DNA of 64,000 nt from Chachezhania sediminis (GTDB taxonomy: Bacteria > Pseudomonadota > Alphaproteobacteria > Rhodobacterales > Rhodobacteraceae), in the NCBI RefSeq assembly GCF_009765275.1, contig NZ_VOPH01000003.1, positions 496,001-560,000 of the forward strand. The letters are read 5' to 3'. Numbering within the stretch: the first letter of the stretch is position 1; every line of letters begins with the position of its first letter. Below the pieces are notes generated by a model. The model was not told the DNA's origin, did not search any database, and saw only the letters and a program-made list of their open reading frames with translations. A program made the translations under genes and the position numbers. Below are positions 53,019-61,743 of this stretch, in pieces.

Positions 53019-53744
53019 ATGCCTTCATCGGTGGGCTTTCGCCCCGTGAAGACGAAACGCGCCTTCGAAGAGGTCTGTGATCAGATCCGGTCCGAAATCC
53101 AGGCTGGCCGAATCGCCGCCGGAGACAAACTGCCGTCCGAACGGGACTTGGCCGAACAGCTTCAGGTCAGCCGCGCCACGGTTCGCGAAGCCTTCCGAAC
53201 GTTGGAAATCGGCGGCGTATTGACGCTACAGAAAGGCGTGAAGGGCGGCGCGGTGGTGATGCAGGGCGATGTGCGCCCGATCAACCAGACGATTTCCGAT
53301 TTGCTGTCGCTGGGGGGGCTTTCGCTTGCGGATTACACTGAAGCGCGCAAATGCCTGCAGAAAGAAATCATCAGGCTTGCCTGCGAACGAGCGACCGAGG
53401 AGGATTTTGCGGCACTCGAAGCCAATATCGCGCAGACACGCGGCATGACCTCGGAATCGCAGATCGAGGACCGCACAGCCCTGACTTTGCAGTTCTACGC
53501 CTTGCTGGCCCAAGCCACCAAGAATAAGGCTATGGAGATCCTTATGTCAGCGGTCACCGAGCCGTTAGCTTATTACATCAAGCAGATCGGTGTGGATCGC
53601 AGCTGGGACGTAGCAGCCTCGCGAACAAAGGTGGTGCAACATCTGCGCCAGCGCGACACCCAAAGCGCGATTGACGAGATGATCTCTCATATGGAGCGGC
53701 TTCACGCCTACATGCTCTCGCGCACCCCGACAAACCAGAACTGA
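53019..53744 (+). CDS. GntR family regulator, FCD/FadR-type (regulator 2)
   Basis: This 241-residue protein has AAGGAG 7 bases before the ATG. The winged helix is GDKLPSERDLAEQLQVSRATVREAFRTLEIGGVLTLQKG (in parts), followed by an FCD domain with DYTEARKCLQKEIIRLACERA (in part) and a LQFYALLAQATKN segment. It is clearly paralogous to regulators 1 and 3; the recognition helices differ (SRNAVREAL, SRATVREAF, SRNVVREAL). Its own promoter carries TGGTAGAACCA, so it probably controls itself, the DctPQM operon and the genes at 36-37 kb and 44 kb. Confidence 0.93.
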   Translation: MPSSVGFRPVKTKRAFEEVCDQIRSEIQAGRIAAGDKLPSERDLAEQLQVSRATVREAFRTLEIGGVLTLQKGVKGGAVVMQGDVRPINQTISDLLSLGGLSLADYTEARKCLQKEIIRLACERATEEDFAALEANIAQTRGMTSESQIEDRTALTLQFYALLAQATKNKAMEILMSAVTEPLAYYIKQIGVDRSWDVAASRTKVVQHLRQRDTQSAIDEMISHMERLHAYMLSRTPTNQN

Positions 53745-53833
53745 CTCGTACTCCTGGGCCACGCGGCAGCCGACCGGGCGCTCTTTGCACCGGCGGTGCA
53801 GAAGATGCATGCTCGCTGAAGGTCTATTCTTGC

Positions 53834-53863
53834 GGCATTTGAATGGTTCGCCATTCAAATGCC
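53834..53863. terminator. Perfect 13-base-arm palindrome with TTCG loop
   Basis: GGCATTTGAATGG (53834-53846), loop TTCG, CCATTCAAATGCC (53851-53863). As RNA this is a very stable UUCG-capped hairpin 90 bases after the regulator 2 stop. The centre TGGTTCGCCA also resembles a GntR half-site pair, so a DNA-level role is possible. The rest of the 490-base gap to 54236 shows no supported gene; a minus-strand frame at 53824-54144 with some hydrophobic residues lacks a ribosome site. Confidence 0.55.
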
Positions 53864-54124
53864 TGCCTGTTACTCAGCGGGGAGGAGCGAGGCAAGCAGC
53901 GGGGACGCTTGCGTCGGGCGATCGACGGTCTCATCATATTGAATCTGGTGATTGCGGCCATCACCGCGATGACATGGCGATGGCTGAGCATGTCGGCCAG
54001 CGTGAACAGCGCCGCTATGCCGATCGCCACAGCGGCCAGCCGCGCACGGGTGTCGGGGCCGGGCCAGAGGGGCAGCGTCGGGCGCATCGGCATGGGGATC
54101 TCGCTCGCGACAGCTCGATTCTTT

Positions 54125-54139
54125 ATTGGACCTACCAAT
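54125..54139. promoter_or_regulatory. GntR operator before regulator 3, subtype TGGTAGGTCCA (minus-strand reading)
   Basis: ATTGGACCTACCAAT lies 98 bases before ATG 54237. On the minus strand its core TGGTAGGTCCA is identical to the core at 54988-54998. Confidence 0.72.
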
Positions 54140-54236
54140 AGCAAGGACGCCGTGAAAGACCGATTGCACTGGCCCTTCCGGGCCGGTCATGCCACTGTTC
54201 GGCCTGTGCAGGACCGGCAAACAGACGGAGATCCCC

Positions 54237-54968
54237 ATGGCCAAGGCAGCGGGCGAAGCCCTGTTCGACCCGGTGCGCAGCGACCGAACCTTCGAGCTGG
54301 TCGTGCAGCGCATCCGCGAGAAACTGGCAGCCGGAGAACTGCGGCCGGGGGACAAGTTGCCCGCCGAGCGCGAGTTGGCCAAGCAGCTCGATGTCAGCCG
54401 CAATGTTGTGCGCGAAGCGCTGCGCGCCCTGGAAAACGCGGGAATGCTGAAGACCCGCAAGGGCGCGCATGGCGGCGCTTTCATCGAGGAAGGCAGCGCC
54501 GCGCAAATCAGCACCGCGCTTAACGACCTGGTCATCCTGAACGCCATCAGCCTTGACGACCTATTCGAAGCGCGGGTGATGATGTTGGGCATGGTGCTGG
54601 ATCACGTCGCGCAATCGGGCAAGGCGCCAGACCTCTCGGCTTTGGAGGCGAATGTCGCTGCAACGGCCGAGGCCGTGACCACGGGTGAGTCCGCCCGCCG
54701 CGTACCGCTGGCGCGGGCCTTCTATCACGAGATCGCCGCTTTGACCGACAACCGGGCACTGGAATTTACCATCGATGCTCAGACCGAGATGATCCAGACC
54801 TACCTGCGGCTGCGGGTCTCGGACATGGACGGCGACAAGTTGCTGCAATCGCGCAGCGCCTTCCTTGCCCATCTGCGCGCGGGCCGGTTCGACGCCGCCA
54901 AGGTCGAGTTGTCCGAGCATCTGGAGCGCGTCCACAGGCGGCTGTGGAACGCGCCGCCGACGCCCTGA
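54237..54968 (+). CDS. GntR family regulator, FCD/FadR-type (regulator 3)
   Basis: ATG 54237 is preceded by CGGAG. The 243-residue protein has the GntR winged helix (GDKLPAERELAKQLDVSRNVVREALRALENAGMLKTRKG, in parts) and an FCD domain (DDLFEARVMMLGMVLDHVA, FYHEIAALTDNRALEFT). The ligand is probably an organic acid or acyl-CoA. Identical palindrome cores occur before this gene and before the acyl-CoA dehydrogenase operon 63 bases downstream of it. It is likely the local autoregulated repressor of that operon. Confidence 0.93.
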   Translation: MAKAAGEALFDPVRSDRTFELVVQRIREKLAAGELRPGDKLPAERELAKQLDVSRNVVREALRALENAGMLKTRKGAHGGAFIEEGSAAQISTALNDLVILNAISLDDLFEARVMMLGMVLDHVAQSGKAPDLSALEANVAATAEAVTTGESARRVPLARAFYHEIAALTDNRALEFTIDAQTEMIQTYLRLRVSDMDGDKLLQSRSAFLAHLRAGRFDAAKVELSEHLERVHRRLWNAPPTP

Positions 54969-54987
54969 TTCAGTCGTTGACTCTTAA

Positions 54988-54998
54988 TGGTAGGTCCA
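54988..54998. promoter_or_regulatory. GntR operator, subtype TGGTAGGTCCA
   Basis: TGGTAGGTCCA lies 33 bases before the acyl-CoA dehydrogenase start at 55032 and within 20 bases of the regulator 3 stop codon. Confidence 0.72.
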
Positions 54999-55031
54999 AT
55001 ACACCTTTGACCAGCCAAAGGAGGACAGGCC

Positions 55032-56189
55032 ATGTTGGACAGCACCCAAACCGACGACGATCTGCTGATGTTCCGCGACACCGTGCGACGCATGGCGGAA
55101 AAGGAAGTCGCTCCGATCGCCGCAAAGATCGATCAGGAAGACGACATGCCGCATTCGCTGGTGCCGATCTTCGGTGACCTGGGGCTGATCCAGATCATGG
55201 TGCCCGAAGCCTATGGCGGCCCCGGCGGCACCACGACCATGGCCTGCATCGCCAAGGAAGAAGTCGCCCGCGCCTCGTTCGCGGTCTCGCACCTGGTCGG
55301 CGCCACCACCATCGCCATGGCCCTGCCGCTGGTGCATTTCGGCACCGAGGAACAGCGCCAGCGCTACCTGCCGGAAATCGCCAAGGGGCGCACCCTGTCC
55401 TGTATTGGCCTGACCGAACCGCACACCGGTTCGGACGTCTCGGGGATCAAGACCACGGCCCGTAAAGACGGCGACGATTACGTCATCAACGGCCAGAAGG
55501 TATTCATCACCAAGGCCGATCAGGCGACATACATCCTGCTCTTCGCCCGCACGGCCGAAGGCAAGGGGCATGACGGTATCTCGTCCTTCCTGGTCCCCAT
55601 GGACACGCCCGGTATCACCATTGGCGGCAGCCCCAAGAAAATGGGCCTGCGCGGCATCAGGAATTGCGACCTGTTCTTCGAAAACGTCCGCGTCCCCGCC
55701 GACACGATGATCGGCGCCGAGGGGCAGGGCTTCAAGAACGCCATGGGCGTGCTGAACTTCAACCGCCCGACCGTCGCCGCCGCCGCCATTGGCCTCGCGC
55801 AGGCCGCGCTCGATGCCTCGCTCGCCTATGCCAAGGAGCGCGTGCAATTCGGCCGTCCGATTGCCGAGTTCCAGCTGGTGCAGGCGATGCTGGCCGACAT
55901 GGCGATCCAGATCCAGGCCGCTCGCGCGACGCTCTATCAGGTCACGGCCCTGATCGACCGCGATCCGACCCACCCCCAGGTGCCGATGCAGGTCTCGATG
56001 ATCAAGACCTTCGCTTCGGACATGGCGATGAAGGTCACGACCGACGCGGTTCAGGTTTTTGGCGGGGCAGGCTATCTTCAGGACAACCCGGTCGAGCGCT
56101 ACATGCGCGACGCCAAGGTCTGCCAGATCTACGAGGGCACGAACCAGATCCAGCGGCTGATCATCGCGCGGGCAATGCTGAAGGCATGA
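55032..56189 (+). CDS. Acyl-CoA dehydrogenase
   Basis: This 385-residue protein has an excellent ribosome site (AAAGGAGGA). Motifs are CIGLTEPHTGSDVSGIKTTA, NGQKVFITKADQAT, KMGLRGIRNCDLFFENVRVP (in part), FNRPTVAAAAIGLAQAALDAS (in part) and QIYEGTNQIQRLIIARAML with the catalytic Glu. It is a standard, probably homotetrameric enzyme passing electrons to ETF. Its stop overlaps the next start (ATGA), coupling it to a CoA transferase. A GntR site lies 33 bases upstream. Confidence 0.94.
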   Translation: MLDSTQTDDDLLMFRDTVRRMAEKEVAPIAAKIDQEDDMPHSLVPIFGDLGLIQIMVPEAYGGPGGTTTMACIAKEEVARASFAVSHLVGATTIAMALPLVHFGTEEQRQRYLPEIAKGRTLSCIGLTEPHTGSDVSGIKTTARKDGDDYVINGQKVFITKADQATYILLFARTAEGKGHDGISSFLVPMDTPGITIGGSPKKMGLRGIRNCDLFFENVRVPADTMIGAEGQGFKNAMGVLNFNRPTVAAAAIGLAQAALDASLAYAKERVQFGRPIAEFQLVQAMLADMAIQIQAARATLYQVTALIDRDPTHPQVPMQVSMIKTFASDMAMKVTTDAVQVFGGAGYLQDNPVERYMRDAKVCQIYEGTNQIQRLIIARAMLKA

Positions 56190-57310
56190 ATGCGCGCCCC
56201 ATTCGGGTGCTTGATTTCGGACAGGTGATGGCTGGCCCGCTCGCGGGCCGCCTGATGGCCGATGTTGGCGCCGAGGTCATCAAGATCGAAACGCCAGAAG
56301 GCGACTCGATGCGGGGCCGCCCTCCGTTGCGCGACGGGCATTCCACCTATTTCGGCACTCTCAACGCCGGCAAACGCAGTGTGGTGCTGGACCTGAAGAC
56401 TGAAGACGGGCGGCGCGATGCCTTCGCGCTGGCCAGCACCGCCGATGTGGTGCTGGAGAATTTCCGCCCCGGCGTCATGGCAAGGCTGGGTCTGGGGTAC
56501 GAGGCGCTCTCGGCCGTCAATCCAGGGCTAATCTATTGCGCAATCTCGGGCTTCGGCCAGCAGGGCGAGGGGGCCAAACGGCCCGCCTATGCGCCGATGA
56601 TCCACGCCGCCTCGGGCCTCGATCTGGCGCAGATGGATTTCGTGCCGGGGGCCGAACGTCCGGCGCCCACGGGCATGTTCTATGCCGATGTGCTGGCAGC
56701 GATCTATGCTTGGGGCGCGGTGCAGACCGCGCTTTTGGAGCGGGAACGCTCGGGCAAAGGGCAGATGGTCGATGTCGCGCTGATGGACAGCCTAATCTCG
56801 ATGATGATCTACGAATGCCAGGAGGCGCAATTCCCGCAACCTCGCAAGCGCCACGTCTATATCCCGGTGCGAACGGCGGACGGCTTCGTGATCGTCGTGC
56901 CGCTCTCGGGCAAGAATTTCGCGGCGATGCTGGAGGTTCTGGGCAGTCCCGACTGGGGTCAGGACCCCCGGTTCGCCACCCCGGCGGGCCGCGAGGCGAA
57001 CTGGGCCGAGATCATGGCGCAGGTCGAGCGCTGGACCGAGGCTTGCAGCTCGGACGAGTGCGAGCGGCTTTTCATGGCGGCTGGCGTACCCTGCTCGCGC
57101 TACCGCACGGTGGCCGAGGCACTGGCTGATCCCGTTTCGGTCGAGCGCGGGATCACCGGCGAGGTCGAAGACGGCGCCGGCACCTTCGATGTGCCGAACC
57201 CGCCGTTTCGCATGTCCCTGACCGAGGCCCGTGTCCGCCGCCGGATCCCGGCGCTTGGCGAGGGCACGGATGAAATCCTCGGACCGCTGCGGGCGCGGGA
57301 CGGTGGCTGA
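56186..57310 (+). CDS. CaiB/BaiF family CoA transferase
   Basis: This 374-residue class III CoA transferase starts IRVLDFGQVMAGPLAGRLMADVGAEVIKIE (in parts) and has GTLNAGKRSVVLDLKT, ENFRPGVMARLGLGYE and the catalytic Asp in MFYADVLAAIYAWGAV. The family moves CoA from one acyl-CoA to a carboxylate through an aspartyl anhydride. It is translationally coupled to the acyl-CoA dehydrogenase gene (ATGA), so the dehydrogenase may act on the CoA ester it makes or release the product. Confidence 0.92.
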   Translation: MNARPIRVLDFGQVMAGPLAGRLMADVGAEVIKIETPEGDSMRGRPPLRDGHSTYFGTLNAGKRSVVLDLKTEDGRRDAFALASTADVVLENFRPGVMARLGLGYEALSAVNPGLIYCAISGFGQQGEGAKRPAYAPMIHAASGLDLAQMDFVPGAERPAPTGMFYADVLAAIYAWGAVQTALLERERSGKGQMVDVALMDSLISMMIYECQEAQFPQPRKRHVYIPVRTADGFVIVVPLSGKNFAAMLEVLGSPDWGQDPRFATPAGREANWAEIMAQVERWTEACSSDECERLFMAAGVPCSRYRTVAEALADPVSVERGITGEVEDGAGTFDVPNPPFRMSLTEARVRRRIPALGEGTDEILGPLRARDGG

Positions 57311-58295
57311 GGCCCGCCCGGAGGCCGGGCGCCGGCTGACCACCGGGGGTGGGCTGTCGGGCCTTTGGTCCCGGGTAAGGGCGGAAGCGGGCTTCTGGCA
57401 GGGCGTCGTCTATGACGCCCTACGCTTTCGTCGTCACGCCTGGTTGCACCGGGTCCACAGCCCGGAAAGCCGGGCGGCGCGGATTCTGGCGGATGCGCAT
57501 TTCCTGGAATATGGCATGGCCCTGCGCGAGGCGCGGCCGGGCTTTGGTCTGGCGCGGGCCGCCCGGCTGGCGGGCGATCTGCGGGACGGTGGCCTCGGCA
57601 CGGAGGCGGGGCAGGTGGGTCTGGCAACATTGCGCGGCTGGGCCGACTTCAACCGCGACACCGCGCTGCCGCCGGGCATCGCCCCGGCTCTGGCGCTGAC
57701 CGGGGGCGAGGGGATCGCTGCCGGGGTGGGGCAGGCAGGCGGCGCGCCGCCTGCGACCGATTTCCTCGCCTTCGCGCAATCCCGCCGCTCGGTCCGGCAA
57801 TTCGCCCCCGGCCCGGTGCGCGAGGACGCCATACGCCGCGCCGTCGCCGCCGCGCAAGCCGCGCCCTCAAGCTGCAACCGCCAGACCTGTACCGCTCATA
57901 TCTGGACCGACCGCGCGCTGATCGACCGGGTGCGGCGCCATCAGGCCGGCAACCGCACCTTCGGGCACGAACTGGGCGGGATCGCCGTCATCACCTCGGA
58001 CCTGCGGCATTGGGAACATGCGGGCGAGCGGTATCAGCCTTGGATCGACGGCGGGCTCTTCGCCATGTCGCTCTGCCACGGGCTTCATGCCGAGGGGCTG
58101 GGGACCTGTTTCCTCAACTGGTCTGTGACGCCCGCCACGGATCGCGCGCTGAGGGCCGAAATCGGGCTCGACGACAGCCAGTTGGTGATCGTGCTGCTGG
58201 GTTTCGGACGGATGCCCGATAGCGCCACGGTCTGCGCCTCGCCCCGGCTGCCCGAGGGCGCGGCGCTGAGGCTGAATCCGCCGCTGGTGAACTGA
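57303..58295 (+). CDS. Nitroreductase-family protein with N-terminal helical extension
   Basis: The C-terminal 190 residues are a nitroreductase-like FMN domain: SRRSVRQFAPGPVREDAI, AAQAAPSSCNRQT, and GLGTCFLNWSVTPA. The N-terminal 120 residues include HFLEYGMALREARPGFGLARA, which recalls the HxLEKGL-type region of nitroreductase-like proteins in polysaccharide clusters. The start is uncertain: GTG 57303 overlaps the CoA transferase stop by 8 bases, and ATG 57270 would overlap more. The redox partner and substrate are unknown. It is last in the operon and may reduce or dehydrogenate a pathway intermediate. Confidence 0.75.
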   Translation: MAEARPEAGRRLTTGGGLSGLWSRVRAEAGFWQGVVYDALRFRRHAWLHRVHSPESRAARILADAHFLEYGMALREARPGFGLARAARLAGDLRDGGLGTEAGQVGLATLRGWADFNRDTALPPGIAPALALTGGEGIAAGVGQAGGAPPATDFLAFAQSRRSVRQFAPGPVREDAIRRAVAAAQAAPSSCNRQTCTAHIWTDRALIDRVRRHQAGNRTFGHELGGIAVITSDLRHWEHAGERYQPWIDGGLFAMSLCHGLHAEGLGTCFLNWSVTPATDRALRAEIGLDDSQLVIVLLGFGRMPDSATVCASPRLPEGAALRLNPPLVN

Positions 58296-58304
58296 CCCGG
58301 GACG

Positions 58305-58327
58305 GGCCCCGCCGCACGGACGGGGCC
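58305..58327. terminator. Hairpin between convergent operons
   Basis: GGCCCCG (58305-58311) and CGGGGCC (58321-58327) form a seven-base stem in the 39-base gap between the nitroreductase-like gene and the convergent reductase gene. No T-run is present. Confidence 0.5.
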
Positions 58328-58334
58328 GGTCCGC

Positions 58335-59306
58335 TTAGAGGTCCAGCACCAGCCGCGCGCTTTTCGAGCCCGAGCAGCAGACCATCATCGTCTCGTTCTC
58401 CGCCCGCTCCTCGTCGGTAAGGATCGTGTCGCGGTGATCCGGCCGACCCTCTATGACCCGCGTCTCGCAGGTGCCGCAGGTGCCCTCGGTGCACGCGAAG
58501 GGCACGCTAACGCGGTTCGCGATCAGCACATCAAGAATGGTCTCGCCTGCTTCCACGTGCAGAACCTTGCCCGAGCGGTTCAGCACCACATCAAACCCGC
58601 CCTCCCGCGCGGCTTCTTCGCGGGCGGAGAAGTACTCGGCATGGACCTGCGCCTTGGCGGTACCGCGCGCAGCGGCCTCATAAGCCGCCAGCATTGGTTC
58701 GGGGCCGCAGCAGTAGAAATGCGTTCCCGGAGCGGCCCCGGCGAAAATCGCCGCGATGTCGAGAAAGGCGCCCTTGGCCTCATCGTCAAAATGGGTCGTA
58801 ACTTGGCCCTTTCCGCCGCTGACCTCGACGCAGACGTCGAGCTCGGCCAGGAACGCGGCCGCACTGCGTTTGCGGGCGGCATAGTGCAGATGCCACGCAC
58901 GCCCGGTCTCGGTCAGGTGCCGGATCATCGCCAGCATCGGCGTAATCCCGATTCCGCCAGCGATCAGCACCGATTGTGCCGCGCTTTCGTCCAGTGGGAA
59001 GTTGTTCTTCGGCCGCGACAGCCGCAGCTTGTCGCCGACCCGCAACCGCTCATGCACATGGGCCGACCCGCCCCGGCTGGCCGGATCGCGATGCACCGCG
59101 ACGGTGCAGCCGGGCGTCGTGCCATCCAGCGCCTGCGTCAGGCTGTAGCTGCGGCGCAGATCGTCCGACAGGATCAGGTCGACATGCGCGCCGGGCTCGG
59201 CGCGGGGCAGGGGCGAGCCGTCCAGCGTCTCGAACCCTACCGAGAGCACGGTATCGGCCTCGTGGCGCATCTGCTTCACCCGGACGGGGATCTCGGCCTC
59301 GGTCAT
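58335..59306 (-). CDS. Phthalate dioxygenase reductase-type FMN/[2Fe-2S] oxidoreductase
   Basis: This 323-residue protein has a flavin domain (RRSYSLTQ), an NAD(P)H domain (LIAGGIGITPMLAMI; YCCGPEPMLAAYE) and a C-terminal plant-type [2Fe-2S] domain with Cys272, Cys277, Cys280 and Cys310 (CTEGTCGTCETRV). This domain order defines class IA reductases such as phthalate dioxygenase reductase and VanB, which feed single-subunit Rieske oxygenases without a separate ferredoxin. Such an oxygenase is encoded at 61740 in the same operon. The start overlaps the upstream CoA transferase stop (ATGA). Confidence 0.94.
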   Translation of the reverse strand: MTEAEIPVRVKQMRHEADTVLSVGFETLDGSPLPRAEPGAHVDLILSDDLRRSYSLTQALDGTTPGCTVAVHRDPASRGGSAHVHERLRVGDKLRLSRPKNNFPLDESAAQSVLIAGGIGITPMLAMIRHLTETGRAWHLHYAARKRSAAAFLAELDVCVEVSGGKGQVTTHFDDEAKGAFLDIAAIFAGAAPGTHFYCCGPEPMLAAYEAAARGTAKAQVHAEYFSAREEAAREGGFDVVLNRSGKVLHVEAGETILDVLIANRVSVPFACTEGTCGTCETRVIEGRPDHRDTILTDEERAENETMMVCCSGSKSARLVLDL

Positions 59307-60526
59307 TGCAGCAATCCTTCCGCCTTGAAGCGGGCGATGTCGTCCTGGCCGAAGCCCAGAACGCGGGTCATCACCGCCTCGGTATGCTCGCCCAGCCGGG
59401 GCGAGGCAAAGCGCAGGGCGCTCGGCGTCTTCTCGAAGCGATAGGCGGGGCCGTTGTAGTTCAGCCGGCCCATCTCGGCATGATCGAGCGGCCAGAAATG
59501 GTGATGGGCGTTCAGCACTTCGTCCTCCAGCAGGTCCGAGGCCTTGTTCGCCACCCCCGCCGGAACCCCCGCCGCGCGGCATTCAGCCATCAGGGCGAAG
59601 GCGTCGTGGGGCGCCGTGAGCGCTGCGACAGCCGCATTCAGCGCCTCGGGGCCTTTGCTGCGGGCCTCGGTCATCGCGGGCTCGGCCTCCAGCAGGCGGG
59701 CGAAGGCGGTGAACTGCGCCTCGGTCACGGCCTCGATGGCGATCCAACGTTCCTCGCCCTGGCAGGGAAAGACGCCGTGCAACACCGAACCGGGCTTGGC
59801 GTCGCCCGCGCGGGTCATCTCTTCGCCTGTGACCTGATAGACCAGCAGCTCAGGGGCCAGCAGTTGCGCGGTGGCTTCGATCTGGCTCAGCTCCACATGC
59901 TGACCCTCGCCCGTCTTCTCGCGGTGGATAAGCGCCGCGACCAGCGCGGACAGCGCATAGCGCGGCGAGACGCTGTCGGAATAGGCGCCCTTTGGCATCG
60001 CGGGCGGGCGGTCTGGCCAACCCGTCATGCCGTGCACCCCGGCCAGCGCCTGACCCTGCGCGCCGTAACCCGGATGGCGCGCCCAAGGGCCGTCCGCGCC
60101 GTAGAGCGACGAGGACAGCATGACGATCCGGGGATTGATCGCCTTGAGACTGGCGTAGTCGAGGCCCCATTTCTTCATCACGCCGGGGCGGAAGCTCTCG
60201 GCCACCACATCGGCCCATTCGATCAGCGGGCGGATGATCTCGATCGCCGCCGGATTGCTCATGTCCACCGAGATCCCGAGCTTCGAGGAATGGAAATCCG
60301 CGAAAAAGCCCGAGCGGTTGATGCCCGGCTTGTCGTCGATGAAGGGCCCGCCCAGCCGGATCGAATCCGGGTGCTTGAAGCTCTCCACCTTGATGACGGT
60401 GGCGCCGTTGTCGGCCAGCTGCTTGGTCACGATGGGACCGGCGGCCGCCCAGGTGAAATCGGCGACCTTCAGGCCAGCAAAGATGCCGCTGGCCTCGGTG
60501 GTCACCAGGGTGAGGGCGTCGTTCAT
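59303..60526 (-). CDS. CaiB/BaiF family CoA transferase, catalytic-type subunit
   Basis: This 407-residue class III CoA transferase has LKVADFTWAAAGPIVTKQLADNGATVIKVES (in parts), ESFRPGVMKKWGLDY, HPGYGAQGQALAG, and a candidate catalytic Asp in GAYSDSVSPRYAL. ATGA overlaps on both sides couple it to another class III protein and to the reductase gene. Tandem, unlike CaiB/BaiF genes form heteromeric enzymes in benzylsuccinate-type CoA transfer (BbsEF). I infer that this is the catalytic half here. Confidence 0.9.
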   Translation of the reverse strand: MNDALTLVTTEASGIFAGLKVADFTWAAAGPIVTKQLADNGATVIKVESFKHPDSIRLGGPFIDDKPGINRSGFFADFHSSKLGISVDMSNPAAIEIIRPLIEWADVVAESFRPGVMKKWGLDYASLKAINPRIVMLSSSLYGADGPWARHPGYGAQGQALAGVHGMTGWPDRPPAMPKGAYSDSVSPRYALSALVAALIHREKTGEGQHVELSQIEATAQLLAPELLVYQVTGEEMTRAGDAKPGSVLHGVFPCQGEERWIAIEAVTEAQFTAFARLLEAEPAMTEARSKGPEALNAAVAALTAPHDAFALMAECRAAGVPAGVANKASDLLEDEVLNAHHHFWPLDHAEMGRLNYNGPAYRFEKTPSALRFASPRLGEHTEAVMTRVLGFGQDDIARFKAEGLLQ

Positions 60527-61743
60527 GGGGTCGCTCCTTGCTTCAGCGACGACAGGATCGTGGCGGTATCGGCGCCCGGCGACGGAGCGGGACGCAATGC
60601 AGCAAGCGGCGTTGCCGACAGGTTGGCCCAGCGGGCAGGCAGCTCGACATCCAGCCCGCGACCGGGATCTTCCATTGGCTGGAAATAGCCGCGCGCGCGG
60701 AACTGCGGGTTGTCGAAGACGCCTGCCACGGAGGAAATCGGTGCGAGCAGAATACGGTCGCGCACCGCGCGCGCGATGAGTTCTTCGGTCGTCTTCGTAC
60801 GGATGAAGCCGAAGATCACTTCGGTAACGGCGTCGTAATCCGCTTGAGGTATGAAAAACTGCCCGTCGCCATTCCAGTCATGCCGTTTTAGAATTGGGTC
60901 GTCGATGCCGTCTTCCGCCATCCATGCAACCAGCGCCTCGTAGGACTTGATCCGCGCCGAACCGCCGCCGCCGCCCACGGGGCCAAAAAAGACGTATCCG
61001 TCCTTCGTTTCCCAAACCAGCCGCGTGAAGAAACGGTTAGCGCGTTCCTTGCGGATCGCCCCGCCGCGCATCTCGTTCAGGCCCAGGATCTGCCAGGCCA
61101 TGGTCGAGTTGAGCAGCGTCCAGACGATGCAAGCCTGCACCGAGACGTCGACGCGCTGGCCCTCGCCGGTCTTCAGCGCGTGCCAATAAGCCATCAGAGC
61201 GGCCGAGGCCGCCTCGACCCCGCCCTGGATCAGGCCCACGGGCAGGCTTATGCGCACCGGCGGGCGGTCCACGTCGCCGTTGAGGTAGAGATGCCCCCCC
61301 AGCGCCTGCAACACCGTATCGGTTGCGGCGTAACGCTCATAGGGTCCGCCGCGGCCGAAGGGCAGGACCTCGCACCAGACCAGCGCCGGATTGGCGCGGC
61401 GGGCGATACCCGCCAGCCGGTCCATCGTGTCGAGGTCGAGGCGCTCCCAATCGGTCACCACGATATCGGCCGAGGCGCAGAGCGCGGCAAAGCCCGCCTC
61501 ATCCGCAGCCGGGTCGAGGGTCACGCTGCGCTTGCCGTGGTTATAGGCCAGCCACGCGGCGCTTTCCTCGCCATTGGCGGTGGGAACGAGCGGAAGTGCC
61601 CGGCGGAACGGCTCGCCTCCCTCAGGTTCCAGCTTGATGACCTCGGCGCCCAGATCGGCCAGCACGCGCCCGCAGACCGAACCGGCCAGCGCCGAGATTT
61701 CCAGCACCTTCATGCCCGCAAGGGCTGATTGCGTTCCGCTCAT
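60523..61743 (-). CDS. CaiB/BaiF family protein, probable non-catalytic partner
   Basis: This 406-residue protein has MKVLEISALAGSVCGRVLADLGAEVIKLEPEGGEPFRR (in parts) and AYNHGKRSVTLD. Where the class III Asp is expected it reads RISLPVGLIQGGVEAASA, with no aspartate. Its start overlaps the Rieske oxygenase stop (ATGA), and its stop overlaps the next CoA transferase start. The loss of the catalytic residue and the tight coupling suggest a structural or substrate-binding subunit. A Gly-rich insert, GPVGGGGGSA, near residue 280 is unusual. Confidence 0.85.
   Translation of the reverse strand: MSGTQSALAGMKVLEISALAGSVCGRVLADLGAEVIKLEPEGGEPFRRALPLVPTANGEESAAWLAYNHGKRSVTLDPAADEAGFAALCASADIVVTDWERLDLDTMDRLAGIARRANPALVWCEVLPFGRGGPYERYAATDTVLQALGGHLYLNGDVDRPPVRISLPVGLIQGGVEAASAALMAYWHALKTGEGQRVDVSVQACIVWTLLNSTMAWQILGLNEMRGGAIRKERANRFFTRLVWETKDGYVFFGPVGGGGGSARIKSYEALVAWMAEDGIDDPILKRHDWNGDGQFFIPQADYDAVTEVIFGFIRTKTTEELIARAVRDRILLAPISSVAGVFDNPQFRARGYFQPMEDPGRGLDVELPARWANLSATPLAALRPAPSPGADTATILSSLKQGATP

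Noticed and set aside
53824-54144. Minus-strand frame with a hydrophobic stretch (AAVAIGIAALFTLADML)
   Set aside because: No ribosome site, it overlaps the palindrome and a GntR operator, and it has no family resemblance.
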